Shown: positions 48,441 through 57,797, numbered from the stretch's first letter. The stretch is 64,000 bases of DNA from Filifactor villosus (GCF_042652965.1 NZ_JBHSHL010000022.1:128377-192376); one strand, 5' to 3'. Notes: generated by a model not told the origin, from the letters alone. Made by a program: numbers and translations.

Positions 48441-50354
48441 ATGAAGAATATGATTATAGGAACGGCGGGACATATCGACCACGGGAAGACAAGTCTTGTC
48501 AAGGCTCTGACGGGGAGAAATACCGACCGTTGGGAGGAGGAGCAGCGACGCGGGATCACGATAGATTTGGGCTTTACCTACTTTGACCTCAAGTCGGGAG
48601 ATCGGGTGGGTATCATCGATGTTCCCGGACATGAGAAGTTCATTGACAACATGGTTGCGGGAGTCGTCGGCATGGACTTGGTCATCCTTGTCATTGCCGC
48701 AGACGAGGGGATCATGCCCCAGACGAGGGAACATATGGACATCCTCGGAGAATTGGGAGTGACAAACAGTATCGTTGTCCTCAACAAGTGCGATCTCGTT
48801 GACGAAGAATGGCTCGAACTGGTGGAGGAGGAAGTGAAGGAGGAACTCAAGGGGACTTTTTTGGAGAATGCTCCCATCCTCAAAGTATCCGCCCATACGG
48901 GAGAGGGGATTGAAGAACTCAAGGAGAAGATCGAGGAATACTCGCAGAAGGAAGAGGTCCAAAAGGAGACGGGCAGCGTGCCCAGACTTCCCATTGACAG
49001 AGTTTTTACGATTTCGGGTTTCGGGACCGTTATCACGGGTACCCTCCTGTCAGGCAGGATAAGGAAGGAAGATGTTCTGATGATCTATCCGGAGGGCAAG
49101 GAGTGCCGGATCCGAAGCATCCAAGTCCACGGCAGGGATGTGGAGGAGTGTTTTGCAGGACAGCGGGTCGCGATCAACCTTCCCAATATCAAGAAGAATG
49201 AGATCAAGCGAGGTTCGATGATCGCACCCAAGGACAATATGAAAAACACGATGATGCTCGATGTCAAGCTGAATGTCCTACCTGCATCCAAGCACATTCT
49301 CTACAACAATTCGAGGCTCCACCTCTATATCGGGACCAAGCAGGTGCTGTGCCGGGCGGTCCTTTTGGACAAGGAGGAGGTATGGCCGGCGGAGTCGTCC
49401 TATGTGCAGTTTCGTCTGGAAGAGGAGATCGCAGTGAGCAGGGGAGATCGTTTTTTGGTGCGGTTTTATTCCCCTGTCGATACCATTGGAGGCGGGGTGA
49501 TCCTCGATGCCAATCCGACGAAGAAGAAGAGGTTCCAACAAGAGGTGATTGAGGATCTCAAACGCAAGGAGTCGGGTTCTGCCGGAGATATTATCGAAAT
49601 GCAGATCAAGTCTCAAAAAGACACGATGGTTTCTTTGACCGAGCTTGCAAGGCGTACGTCGATGTCTCCCGCGGAGATCTCGAAGGAGGTCGAGTCCTTG
49701 AAGGAGGACGGTGCGGTGCTTTCGTTTTCGACCGAGAAGGACAGTTATCTGATGCATCACACCAAACACGAGGTTTGCACGCAGAAGATTGTAACGGCGC
49801 TCAAGGAGTATCACTCTTGTCATCCCTACCGTTTCGGTATCAACAAGGCTCAGATCCATACGACTTATATGAAGGACGTTGCAAGAAACGTCTTCGATTT
49901 GTATGTCGAGCTTTTGGAGGAAGAGGGCTTAATCGGGAGGAGAAACGAATACATTCGTACCGCAGCTTTTGAGGTATCGAAGGATGAAACTTATCGGACG
50001 GTGGAAGGCAAGGCGGAAGAGATCTTCAAAAAAGCGAGGTTTGAGTTTGTGAAACTCTCGGAGGTGTCCTTCGGTTCAATTGGAGCGGGAGAGTTGGAGG
50101 ATATCATCGCGACTTTGATGGAGGAGGGTGTTCTCGTGAAGGTGGCGGACGATACCTTTACCCTGACTTCTCTGATGGACGAAGCAAAGGGCTATGTTCT
50201 CGAGAAGCTCGCCGAGGAGAACCTGATTACCATAGCGGAACTTCGGGATTTGCTGGGGACGAACCGCAAAAATGCAAAGCAGGTAATGGAGTATATGGAC
50301 AGTATCAAGGTGACCAAGAAGGTCGGAGGAGAGAGCGAGAGGGTCGGTTTTTAA
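48441..50354 (+). CDS. selB: Selenocysteine-specific translation elongation factor SelB
   Basis: About 637 residues. GTPase motifs GTAGHIDHGKTSL (G1), DVPGHEKFIDNM (G3) and NKCDLVD (G4), the EF-Tu-like domains 2 and 3 with an added domain, and a C-terminal run of winged-helix repeats (about 380-637) that bind SECIS RNA. I use ATG 48441, which yields the conserved start; ATG 48411 is also in frame. It follows selA by about 50 nt and completes the operon. Confidence 0.95.
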   Translation: MKNMIIGTAGHIDHGKTSLVKALTGRNTDRWEEEQRRGITIDLGFTYFDLKSGDRVGIIDVPGHEKFIDNMVAGVVGMDLVILVIAADEGIMPQTREHMDILGELGVTNSIVVLNKCDLVDEEWLELVEEEVKEELKGTFLENAPILKVSAHTGEGIEELKEKIEEYSQKEEVQKETGSVPRLPIDRVFTISGFGTVITGTLLSGRIRKEDVLMIYPEGKECRIRSIQVHGRDVEECFAGQRVAINLPNIKKNEIKRGSMIAPKDNMKNTMMLDVKLNVLPASKHILYNNSRLHLYIGTKQVLCRAVLLDKEEVWPAESSYVQFRLEEEIAVSRGDRFLVRFYSPVDTIGGGVILDANPTKKKRFQQEVIEDLKRKESGSAGDIIEMQIKSQKDTMVSLTELARRTSMSPAEISKEVESLKEDGAVLSFSTEKDSYLMHHTKHEVCTQKIVTALKEYHSCHPYRFGINKAQIHTTYMKDVARNVFDLYVELLEEEGLIGRRNEYIRTAAFEVSKDETYRTVEGKAEEIFKKARFEFVKLSEVSFGSIGAGELEDIIATLMEEGVLVKVADDTFTLTSLMDEAKGYVLEKLAEENLITIAELRDLLGTNRKNAKQVMEYMDSIKVTKKVGGESERVGF

Positions 50355-50428
50355 TCGCTGTGTATGGAAATGCGATGAGGGAGGATACCGATATGCAAGA
50401 AGGTCGGAGTCGGTGTTTGGTTATTTCG

Positions 50429-50566
50429 GGAAACCTTGTATAAACGCAAACGACGGATTTTCACATAAGCTTACAGAATTCAAAATCCTGTCAAGTCAAT
50501 ATTTTCAAGCTTCTTATTATTTGCACAAGAGATGTTATGTCAATGTTTTGGATGATACGGCATTGC
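50429..50566 (-). repeat. Interspersed repeat family B, copy B6 (reverse, degenerate)
   Basis: GGAAACCTTGTATAAACGCAAAC at the left matches the reverse B end loosely; AAGTCAATATTTTCAAGCTT matches TATCAATGTTTTCAAGAGTT of copy B1; right end GATGATACGGCATTGC. Confidence 0.6.
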
Positions 50567-50607
50567 TTTGTACAAGAAGGGTTCTGTTTTTAGAAGGAGG
50601 CGGACAA

Positions 50608-51750
50608 ATGATATACTTGGATAATGCCGCAACGACATTGGTAAAACCCAAGAGGGTCGTCGATGCTCTGATCGTTGCAATCAATCATATGGGCAATGCC
50701 GGAAGAGGAGCGACCGAGGAGGCCATGCAGGCTTCTCGGAGAATCTACGAGGCACGGGAGAAGCTGGCGGACTTCTTCGGGTCGGAGAGTCCTACGAGGA
50801 TTGCCTTTACTTGTAATTCCACCGAGAGTCTCAACCTTGCGATTAAGGGACTGCTCAAGAGCGGAGATCATGTGATCACGACGGTCATGGAGCACAACTC
50901 CGTCCTTCGCCCCCTCTACGAGATGGAGGAGAGGGGCACGGAGCTTTCTTTTGTTCGCTGCGATGAGAAGGGAAGGCCTTACTACGAGGAATTCGAGTCG
51001 AATATCAGGGAGAATACCGTAGCGATCGTTTGTACCCACGCATCGAACCTGACAGGCAACGTGGTCGATATCGAGAGAATCGGTCGTCTTTGCAGAGAGA
51101 GGGGTCTTCTTTTTATCGTTGATGCCTCGCAGACGGCGGGCTATCTTCCAATCGATGTGCAGAAGATGAAGATCGATGTTCTGTGTTTTACGGGGCATAA
51201 GAGTATGCTCGGTCTTCAGGGAACGGGGGGCATCTATGTGAGAGAGGGCGTTGAGCTTAGAGCTCTCAAGACCGGAGGAACGGGGATTCGGACTTATAGC
51301 CGAACGCATCCGACTCAGATGCCTACAGTCGCCGAGGCGGGGACCTTGAACGGCCACGGGATCGTCGCTCTCTCCGAGGCGGTGTCCTACCTGAACGAGG
51401 AAGGACTTGAAGCGATAGCCGGTAGGGAGAGAGAGCTGATGAGGAGGTTCTACGATGAGGTCTCGAAGATGGAAGGGATGAAGATCTACGGGGATTTTGA
51501 GACGGAACTTCGATGCCCCATTGTCGCTTTGAACTTTAAGGACTACGATTCCGCAGAGGTAAGCGATGAGCTGATGAGACGCTATGAGATTTCGACACGC
51601 TCCGGCGGTCACTGCGCCCCCCTTATGCACCGGTCTTTGGGCACGGAGGAACAGGGAGCGGTAAGGTTCAGCTTCTCCCACTTCAACACCGAAGAAGAGG
51701 TCGATGTGGCAGTCAGAGCCTTGAGAGAACTTGTCAGCGAGGAGGAGTAG
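50608..51750 (+). CDS. Class V aminotransferase / cysteine desulfurase of the selenium-associated type
   Basis: 380 residues. YLDNAATTLVKPKRV at the N-terminus, PLP site DVLCFTGHKSMLGLQGTGGIYV, and the active-site Cys in STRSGGHCAPLMHRSLGT. This is the cysteine desulfurase subfamily (like Enterococcus EF2568) known to accompany selD and selenium genes. It may deliver selenium or sulfur; an alternative is a general Fe-S desulfurase. Start ATG 50608 follows GAAGGAGG; an earlier in-frame frame runs through the B6 repeat and is not coding. It is separated from selB by B6. Confidence 0.85.
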   Translation: MIYLDNAATTLVKPKRVVDALIVAINHMGNAGRGATEEAMQASRRIYEAREKLADFFGSESPTRIAFTCNSTESLNLAIKGLLKSGDHVITTVMEHNSVLRPLYEMEERGTELSFVRCDEKGRPYYEEFESNIRENTVAIVCTHASNLTGNVVDIERIGRLCRERGLLFIVDASQTAGYLPIDVQKMKIDVLCFTGHKSMLGLQGTGGIYVREGVELRALKTGGTGIRTYSRTHPTQMPTVAEAGTLNGHGIVALSEAVSYLNEEGLEAIAGRERELMRRFYDEVSKMEGMKIYGDFETELRCPIVALNFKDYDSAEVSDELMRRYEISTRSGGHCAPLMHRSLGTEEQGAVRFSFSHFNTEEEVDVAVRALRELVSEEE

Positions 51751-51897
51751 GCAGATGCCGCCCGACCCAAAATAAAAGAGTGAACCTATTATCTGCTTGC
51801 TGTTGGTATCCATGTCTTTTGTTCTATGGGCGACAATACTGTTTTTTGTTCGAAATGTCGGGCATACAGAATATAGCATTATCGAAAAACAACTTTA

Positions 51898-52038
51898 GGA
51901 AACCCTTCACAAAGGCAAACTCCTGATTTTTTTGTGAGTTTGAAAAATGCAGAAGTTTGTCAAATCAAGGTTTTCAAAAATTTCATCATTCGTATAGCGT
52001 TGATTTTATGTTGATTTTTCGAGTTGTGAGGTATCTTC
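51898..52038 (-). repeat. Interspersed repeat family B, copy B7 (reverse)
   Basis: AAACCCTTCACAAAGGCAAA at the left, GAAGTTTGTCAAATCAAGGT inside, GAGTTGTGAGGTATCTTCC at the right. Confidence 0.75.
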
Positions 52039-52078
52039 CTTGGATAAGGATGTTTCAAAGCATCCAAGCTGTCAATTT

Positions 52079-52192
52079 ATACTATTATTCATTAGATTTA
52101 TGGATATCAGCGTTCTGTACTCCACAGAAGATACACAAATTTTCGTTGTCTCAAAATATCTGTAACCGGACTTCTATCGGAGAATAGTATTA
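52079..52192 (-). repeat. Interspersed repeat family A, copy A9 (reverse)
   Basis: ATACTATTATTCATTAGATT at the left, TGTACTCCACAGAAGATACA, ACTTCTATCGGAGAATAGTA at the right. Confidence 0.8.
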
Positions 52193-52394
52193 AGCAGATA
52201 AGAGGAGAAAACAAGTTTTTGTGCTTGTGAGTGTGGATACAGTCACACTTTTATCGAAAAAGAAGAAGATGGTATTTCGTCGTCATAGAATTTGAGGATA
52301 TAAGAATACAAATAGACGGAGGCGCCGGTATCGGCGGATCGAAGTTCAAGAAACGCAGGAAGAGAACCGGTAGAGAGCAATAGGAGCAGACAGT

Positions 52395-52631
52395 ATGAGG
52401 AAAAAAGAATGGAAGCTCATCGTAACCTTTCATACAACGGCGGAAGCGATGGGGATGGAAAAGTATTGCAAACAACATCGAATAGAAGGAAGGTTAATTC
52501 CCGTACCGCGAGCGATTTCGTCGGGTTGCGGGCTCTGTTGGTGCACAGAGATCGCTCTGGAAGAGAAGATCAAATCTTCAATCGCGGAGGCGAAGTTGTC
52601 GATCCGGGACATCCATCACTGTATGGTATAA
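52395..52631 (+). CDS. DUF3343 putative Se/S carrier protein
   Basis: 78 residues. KLIVTFHTTAEAMGMEKYCKQHRIEGRLIPVPRAISSGCGLCWC has the DUF3343 form (putative Se/S carrier-like), with the cysteine cluster CGLCWC. In other genomes this family co-occurs with SelD and the EF2568-like desulfurase. AGGAG is 8 nt before ATG 52395. It may shuttle selenium between the desulfurase and SelD (inference from genomic association). Confidence 0.85.
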   Translation: MRKKEWKLIVTFHTTAEAMGMEKYCKQHRIEGRLIPVPRAISSGCGLCWCTEIALEEKIKSSIAEAKLSIRDIHHCMV

Positions 52632-52734
52632 TACGGTGATTTGAATTATTGACATCGATGTCTTTCGTTCTATGGGGGATAAGTAGATTTTTATGCTTGC
52701 GGGAGTGGACAGCACATTTCTATCGGGGAATGGC
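52632..52734. repeat. Variant of repeat family A
   Basis: GTCTTTCGTTCTATGGGGGA, then TGCTTGCGGGAGTGGACAGC and TTTCTATCGGGGAATGGCAT, the same subfamily as at 16398. Confidence 0.55.
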
Positions 52735-52773
52735 ATAAGGCGTGAATAGCATAAGGCGTGAATAGCATAAGGC
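52735..52773 (+). repeat. 16-bp tandem repeat, about 2.5 copies
   Basis: The unit ATAAGGCGTGAATAGC occurs twice and is followed by a partial third ATAAGGCG; it begins at the end of the A-variant repeat. Confidence 0.85.
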
Positions 52774-52980
52774 GAAAAAGAAAGCTTACATCCTCTTTTG
52801 CTATTTCAAGAAAATTCGGTAATTATAGAGTGTTTTCCTAATGTTTTGATTGCAAAGCAGGATCACAAAGTATAAAATTTTTATCTTTTTGTATCGTTAT
52901 CAAAGCTAAGTCCACGATCTCTTGCAATACATAACAAAGACGATTTTATAAGGGAGAGGGCAAATCCGGGATAAAACGCT

Positions 52981-53009
52981 TAGACAGCTTGGCACAATAG
53001 TGATATAAT
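52981..53009 (+). promoter_or_regulatory. Probable promoter of the gene at 53152
   Basis: TAGACA 52981-52986 and TATAAT 53004-53009, 17 nt apart. The rest of 52774-53151 shows no gene. Confidence 0.6.
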
Positions 53010-53151
53010 AGTTTGTATAGAAATCGATGCTATTGTTCTTTAAAGTGTCATCTGATACAGTTGTATTCGGAAATCAGGTGTTTCCAAGGTGCATATCGTT
53101 TTGTCGGATGGAACTTTGAAGGATAGTAGTATAAACAAACGGAGGAATATT

Positions 53152-53682
53152 ATGTTAAAAAAGATCAAGATCAACTATGAGCCGGTGGAAATGATGTTGT
53201 TCTACTGGGAGAGTGTCGCTTCAAAGGAGAAGGTCGTAGATTCGTACTTTATCGAGGTGGCAAACAAGGACGAGATGCAGGTGTTATACAAGGAAGGCTT
53301 TGCTCCGGATTCTGTGAGAAAGGTTCTTTCGGCGATTGTAAACAGGGAGCTTATGAACTCTCCGACGAAGTTGGAGTCGAAGTTTTGGAATGCAAATATG
53401 TGGATGCTCGAAGACTTGGGTAATATGAGAAGTATGCTTAAGCCGATCAAACTTTTGAACCTCGATGATCTGATGAAGGAGTTTGCTTCCGAGTCCAAGT
53501 ATGAGGAACTGGTAGTGAACTTTATTCCCGGAACGGATGAGACCTTCTACAAGGAGGGTAATGTGCTTACCGTCAACTTTTTCCGATTGATGGTCGATGT
53601 GGCGGATCCCGAGGTGGTCAAGGTCGAGGGACAGGATTTTAAGGAGTTTATGCTGGAGAAGGCTCGCGAGGTATTAAAGTAA
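53152..53682 (+). CDS. Conserved hypothetical cytoplasmic protein
   Basis: 176 residues, acidic, without signal or membrane segments. EPVEMMLFYWESVASKEKVVDSYF and the central FWNANMWMLEDLGNMRSMLKPIKLLNLDDL look well conserved; I recall a similar uncharacterised family in Treponema and Clostridia (TDE2712-like), but only tentatively. Start ATG 53152 follows CGGAGGAAT. Own promoter at 52981. No function can be given. Confidence 0.6.
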   Translation: MLKKIKINYEPVEMMLFYWESVASKEKVVDSYFIEVANKDEMQVLYKEGFAPDSVRKVLSAIVNRELMNSPTKLESKFWNANMWMLEDLGNMRSMLKPIKLLNLDDLMKEFASESKYEELVVNFIPGTDETFYKEGNVLTVNFFRLMVDVADPEVVKVEGQDFKEFMLEKAREVLK

Positions 53683-53945
53683 ACCGAAACCGGGAGAGAA
53701 ACTGCGGCATCTATAGAAGCAAAAGGGTTTGACAGAAGCTCTTCCGTTTTGGGGGAACCTGTTAAGCTCTTTTTTTATTGGCTGTCGGCGATATTTTCAA
53801 AAGGAAAATAGGACTGTACTGTTATCTGATTGAAGTATCGAGATATCCAATCTACAAATATGAAAAATTTTTTGACGGATAACGTAGTACAAGGCATTGA
53901 TAGAAATAATTGAAGCCGGCAATTATATCAGAGACGGAAAGACTG

Positions 53946-54059
53946 ATACTATTCTCCAATAGAAGTATGGATATAGCTATTTTTTGACTACGAAAAATTG
54001 TTCTATCTTCTATTGTTCACAGATCGTTTATATCCACAACTCAAAAGAATAATAGTATG
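53946..54059 (+). repeat. Interspersed repeat family A, copy A10
   Basis: TACTATTCTCCAATAGAAGT at the left, ACTACGAAAAATTGTTC in the centre, CAAAAGAATAATAGTATGA at the right; 50 nt before the response regulator gene. The remainder of 53683-54110 shows no gene. Confidence 0.8.
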
Positions 54060-54110
54060 AGAAGGATTATGTTTATATAAGAGAACCTGCAAGGCTTAGG
54101 AGGGGAGAAG

Positions 54111-54791
54111 ATGTTTTCGATCTTGGTTGTAGAGGACGACAGGGGTGCGCGTAAGTTAATGGAAAAGGTACTTTCGCAAAACGGGTTTGAGCCTATCGTC
54201 GCAGACAGTGCGGAGAAGGCGCTGGAGATGATGGAGCTGTATCATGTGGATTTGATTATTCTCGATATTTTGCTTCCCGGGATTGACGGTTACTCGTTCG
54301 CCGGGTTGATTCGGGAAAGCGGTTTTGACATTCCCATTTTGATGGTGACGGCATTGGAGGATATCGAGGACAAGAAGAAGGGATTTCGTCAAGGAACGGA
54401 CGATTATATGGTAAAGCCTGTTGATTACGAGGAGCTGCTCCTTAGAGTCCACGCTCTTCTCAGGCGGTATAAGATTGCCGGTGAAAGACAGCTGAGGGTG
54501 GGAAGTACGGTGTTTAATTATGACGGTTTTTCGGTGGAGTACGAAGGAAGGATACAGACCCTTCCGCAAAAGGAGTTTTTGATCATCTATAAGCTGCTTT
54601 CTTATCCCAATCGAATTTTCACAAGGATGCAGATCATGGATGAGGTGTGGGGATTTGACAACGATACGGATATGCACAGTGTCGATGTCCATATCAATCG
54701 TTTGAGAAACCGTTTCAACGATAATAAGGATTTTGAGATCGTAACGATTCGAGGATTGGGTTACAAGGTGATGATTCGTGAAAAAGTTTGA
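54111..54791 (+). CDS. OmpR/PhoB-family response regulator
   Basis: 226 residues. Receiver domain with acidic pocket VVEDD (residues 7-10), phospho-acceptor Asp52 in IILDILLPGIDG, Thr in MVTALED and Lys in VKPVDYEE; C-terminal winged helix from about 128 with FTRMQIMDEVWGFDNDTDMHSVDVHINRLRNRF. GGAGGGGAG precedes ATG 54111. It overlaps the kinase gene by 14 nt, so they are partners. The targets are unknown; the downstream radical SAM gene is a candidate. Confidence 0.92.
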   Translation: MFSILVVEDDRGARKLMEKVLSQNGFEPIVADSAEKALEMMELYHVDLIILDILLPGIDGYSFAGLIRESGFDIPILMVTALEDIEDKKKGFRQGTDDYMVKPVDYEELLLRVHALLRRYKIAGERQLRVGSTVFNYDGFSVEYEGRIQTLPQKEFLIIYKLLSYPNRIFTRMQIMDEVWGFDNDTDMHSVDVHINRLRNRFNDNKDFEIVTIRGLGYKVMIREKV

Positions 54792-55869
54792 TAAAAAGAT
54801 GAGGACGATCGGAGTTCAAAGATTGAGTTTGAAGATGGTGGGCAGATTTCTTACCTTGCGTTTTTTGCTCGTGTTTTTCATTGTTTTGATTCTGGGGATG
54901 TCAGGGCTTTTGACTTATCTCATTTTTTCCGTTTTAAATCGTTTCAGTAACTATGATATATTTGGGAACAGAGCGATGTTTTCGGTTGTAATCACTCTGG
55001 GTGCAAGCCTGTTGTTGGCGACGGTCATGGCATTTTTTTTGAGTTTTTGGCTTCTTCGTCCGATGGATGCGCTGATTGAGGCAACAAGAGAGGTAATTGA
55101 CGGGAATTTTGAGGTTCGAATATCCACGAAAGGTTGTTACAGCGAGGTCAAGACTTTGGTACTTTCCTTTAATAATATGATATCGGAGCTTTCAAGTATT
55201 GAAATACTGCGTAAAAACTTTATCAATAATTTTTCTCATGAGTTCAAGACGCCGATTATTTCGATAAAGGGGTTTGCAGAACAGTTGATGAGGGAGGATT
55301 TGTCACCGGAAGAAAGGAGGGAGTACCAAAGTTATATTGTTTCCGAGTCGGAAAAACTCGCGAAACTTTCAACAAATATTCTTCTGCTTTCCAAACTGGA
55401 ATCTCAAGAAATCGTAGGAGAGAAATCACGGTATTTTTTGGACGAACAGATAAGGAATTGTCTGCTGACGATGCAGATGGAATGGGAAGAAAAGAAGATC
55501 GAGCCCGTTTTGAGAATGGAACCGGTTCTGTTTTACGGGAATCGGGAGATGGTTGCTCTGTTGTGGAACAACCTGATTTCCAATGCCATTAAATTCAATA
55601 GGGAAGGAGGATCGCTTACGATTTCGTGTTTCAGAGAGGGAGATACTGTAAAGGTTTCCATATCGGATGAAGGAAGGGGTATGGATGAGCAGATGGTGGA
55701 CAGGATTTTTGACAAACTGTATCAGGCCGATGGCACAAAACTCCTTGAGGGGAACGGGTTAGGTCTTCCTATTGCAAAAAGGATAGTCGAACTCTGCGGA
55801 GGAAGGATCGAAGTGTGCAGCAGTGATTTAGGGACTACGTTTTCGGTCATGTTTCCCTTTAGAAAATAA
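54778..55869 (+). CDS. Sensor histidine kinase with minimal extracellular domain
   Basis: 363 residues from GTG 54778. Two membrane segments (about 27-52 and 67-92) are joined by only about 12-15 outside residues (NRFSNYDIFGNRAM), so it probably senses within or through the membrane. HAMP follows, then HisKA with His154 in NFSHEFKTPIISIKGFAEQL, and the ATPase boxes NLISNAIKFN, ISDEGRGMD and GNGLGLPIAKRIVE. Pairs with the preceding response regulator. Confidence 0.92.
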   Translation: MKKFDKKMRTIGVQRLSLKMVGRFLTLRFLLVFFIVLILGMSGLLTYLIFSVLNRFSNYDIFGNRAMFSVVITLGASLLLATVMAFFLSFWLLRPMDALIEATREVIDGNFEVRISTKGCYSEVKTLVLSFNNMISELSSIEILRKNFINNFSHEFKTPIISIKGFAEQLMREDLSPEERREYQSYIVSESEKLAKLSTNILLLSKLESQEIVGEKSRYFLDEQIRNCLLTMQMEWEEKKIEPVLRMEPVLFYGNREMVALLWNNLISNAIKFNREGGSLTISCFREGDTVKVSISDEGRGMDEQMVDRIFDKLYQADGTKLLEGNGLGLPIAKRIVELCGGRIEVCSSDLGTTFSVMFPFRK

Positions 55870-55946
55870 CTACAATTGCGAAAAACTTGCTTTTTGTTGA
55901 GGTTGAGTTTATCTTTGCATGATAGGATGAAGATGAAAAAGCACTT

Positions 55947-56060
55947 AATACTATTATTCCTTTGAATAATGGATATCAACGATTTGCACTCCATAGAAGA
56001 GAAAACGAATTTTCGTGGTTGCAAAACAGATATAGCCATACTTCTATCGAAGAATAGTAT
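55947..56060 (-). repeat. Interspersed repeat family A, copy A11 (reverse)
   Basis: ATACTATTATTCCTTTGAAT at the left, TTTGCACTCCATAGAAGAGA, ACTTCTATCGAAGAATAGTA at the right; it is close to the reverse complement of copies A5 and A13 and ends 26 nt before the radical SAM start. Confidence 0.88.
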
Positions 56061-56085
56061 AAACAACAAAAAGGAGGAGAGAGCC

Positions 56086-57465
56086 GTGACGAGATTGAAC
56101 AGAACGCTGAAGGAGAGTTTGCAGACAGCAGGGTTAAAACAAATGATTTCTTATATGGACAAGGATCCGGAAGAGAATATTCCCAAGTTATTGAGATGGG
56201 CGGAACGTTCGGGGCTGCTTGAGAATCAGATCGCTCCGGTAAAAAAGGCGTTGTCCGACAAAAACAGTGTGTGGTATCGATATGTGATGAGTTTGTATTC
56301 GGACATTGATAAGGATGTCAGAAGGGCTACTTTTGAGAATTTTTTGGTCAATGCCACAATGATCGGTTGTGCACGCCAGAGCAAACATTCACAGGAATAC
56401 AATTGTAATATCCCGTGGGCCATCCTTCTTGATCCTACATCGGCATGTAATCTCAAATGTGTGGGATGCTGGGCGTCGGAATACGGGAATAAGTTGAATT
56501 TAAGTTTTGAAGAGCTGGACGATATTGTAAGACAGGGAAAAGAACTGGGAACATTTATGTATATTTTTTCGGGTGGAGAACCTTTGGTTCGAAAAAAAGA
56601 TATTATCCGTCTTTGTGAAACTCATTCGGATTGTCAATTCTTGGCGTTTACAAACGGTACCTTGATTGACGAAGCTTTTGCGGACGAAATGCTTCGAGTT
56701 AAGAATTTCGTGCCTGCAATCAGTGTGGAGGGATTTGAAGAGGCAACCGATGCCAGAAGGGGAAGGGGGACTTATCAAGCTTTGGTAAGAGGAATGAAAA
56801 TTCTGAGAGAGAAGAAGCTGCCTTTTGGAATTTCGTGTTGTTATACACGTTATAATACTGAGGTGATAGGCAGTGATGAGTTTTTTGATGAGATGATCAA
56901 TATGGGAGCAAAGTTCGCTTGGCTGTTTACCTATATGCCGATCGGGAAAGATGCCCCGACGGATTTGATTGCCACTGCACAACAGAGGGAGTATATGTAC
57001 CATACCGTCCGAAGTTTCCGAAAGACAAAGCCGATTTTTACAATGGACTTTTGGAATGACGGAGAGTTTGTCGACGGATGTATTGCCGGGGGAAGATGTT
57101 ATCTGCATATCAATGCAAATGGGGATATTGAACCTTGTGCCTTTATTCACTATTCAGATTCCAATATCAGAGAAAAAACCTTGTTGGAGGCATATCGTTC
57201 TCCCTTGTTCATGGCATATCGCAACAATCAGCCCTTCAATGAGAATATGTTAAGACCGTGTCCTCTCCTGGATAATCCCGGAAAGTTGGCGATGATGGTC
57301 CATGAGTCAGGAGCGAAGTCTACAGATGTCATAGAGCCGGAAGATGTCGACGAGTTGAGTGCAAAGACAAAACAGGCTGCAGAAAAATGGGCTCCGATTG
57401 CAGACAGCCTCTGGAGCTGTTCGGGAAAATGTGAACAGTGTTTTCAAAACAAAAAAGAAGCATAG
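56086..57465 (+). CDS. Radical SAM protein with SPASM-like C-terminus
   Basis: 459 residues from GTG 56086 (AAGGAGGAGAG upstream). The radical SAM Fe-S site CNLKCVGC is at Cys121, Cys125 and Cys128, followed by the SAM-binding FSGGEP. The C-terminal third has CYLHINANGDIEPCAFIHYSD, RPCPLLD and CSGKCEQC, cysteines that suggest additional Fe-S clusters as in SPASM proteins. The N-terminal 100 residues are helical. The in-frame sequence upstream of GTG is repeat A11 and is not part of the protein. Substrate unknown; there is no adjacent precursor peptide gene that I can see. Confidence 0.85.
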   Translation: MTRLNRTLKESLQTAGLKQMISYMDKDPEENIPKLLRWAERSGLLENQIAPVKKALSDKNSVWYRYVMSLYSDIDKDVRRATFENFLVNATMIGCARQSKHSQEYNCNIPWAILLDPTSACNLKCVGCWASEYGNKLNLSFEELDDIVRQGKELGTFMYIFSGGEPLVRKKDIIRLCETHSDCQFLAFTNGTLIDEAFADEMLRVKNFVPAISVEGFEEATDARRGRGTYQALVRGMKILREKKLPFGISCCYTRYNTEVIGSDEFFDEMINMGAKFAWLFTYMPIGKDAPTDLIATAQQREYMYHTVRSFRKTKPIFTMDFWNDGEFVDGCIAGGRCYLHINANGDIEPCAFIHYSDSNIREKTLLEAYRSPLFMAYRNNQPFNENMLRPCPLLDNPGKLAMMVHESGAKSTDVIEPEDVDELSAKTKQAAEKWAPIADSLWSCSGKCEQCFQNKKEA

Positions 57466-57797
57466 AAAGAAACTTTGTGTTTGCAACTTATCTTGACAGA
57501 AACTCGGCAGCATATAGCAAAAAAGGGGTTGTGTACTCCTGTGAGAGTGTTACGGATGGCATATACAAGTCTTGTCTTATCACATCACTTTTTTAAAAAC
57601 TGCTGATCGCACATTGCAAGGTTGTCTGTATGAGTGTTTTTTGATATAGGATTTGAGTATGAGGTTGAACATGAAGAACGGTAATTCCTTGTCCTAAAGA
57701 GTAAGCGTGATTGTGATTGCTTGACAAGGAGGAGGCATACAGGAGAAGGAAGAACACAGAAAAGTTACACGAGTTTGTTAATCTGATTCAAACGAGT
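57466..57797. other. Intergenic stretch, nothing recognised
   Basis: No gene, promoter pair or clear terminator was found between the radical SAM gene and repeat A12. Confidence 0.4.

Larger units (their letters stand above)
51751..52394. other. Intergenic block made almost wholly of repeats
   Basis: In order: an A-variant fragment near 51785-51835 (CTTTTGTTCTATGGGCGAC), a reverse D fragment near 51838-51882, B7, A9, another A-variant fragment near 52200-52260, and about 100 bp of unrecognised sequence. No gene seen. Confidence 0.6.

Noticed and set aside
50355..50607. tRNA-Sec gene near the selenium operon
   Set aside because: No cloverleaf with a TCA anticodon could be traced here or in the other selenium-locus gaps; the sequence here is repeat B6.
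53720..53780. Terminator after the gene at 53152
   Set aside because: A T run is present, but the two arms (GAAGCTCTTCC and the region around GTTAAGCTC) do not pair convincingly.
55969..56085. N-terminal extension of the radical SAM protein
   Set aside because: The in-frame sequence is repeat A11, and GTG 56086 has a strong ribosome site. Similar repeat-derived extensions before 50608, 59136 and 61734 were removed too.
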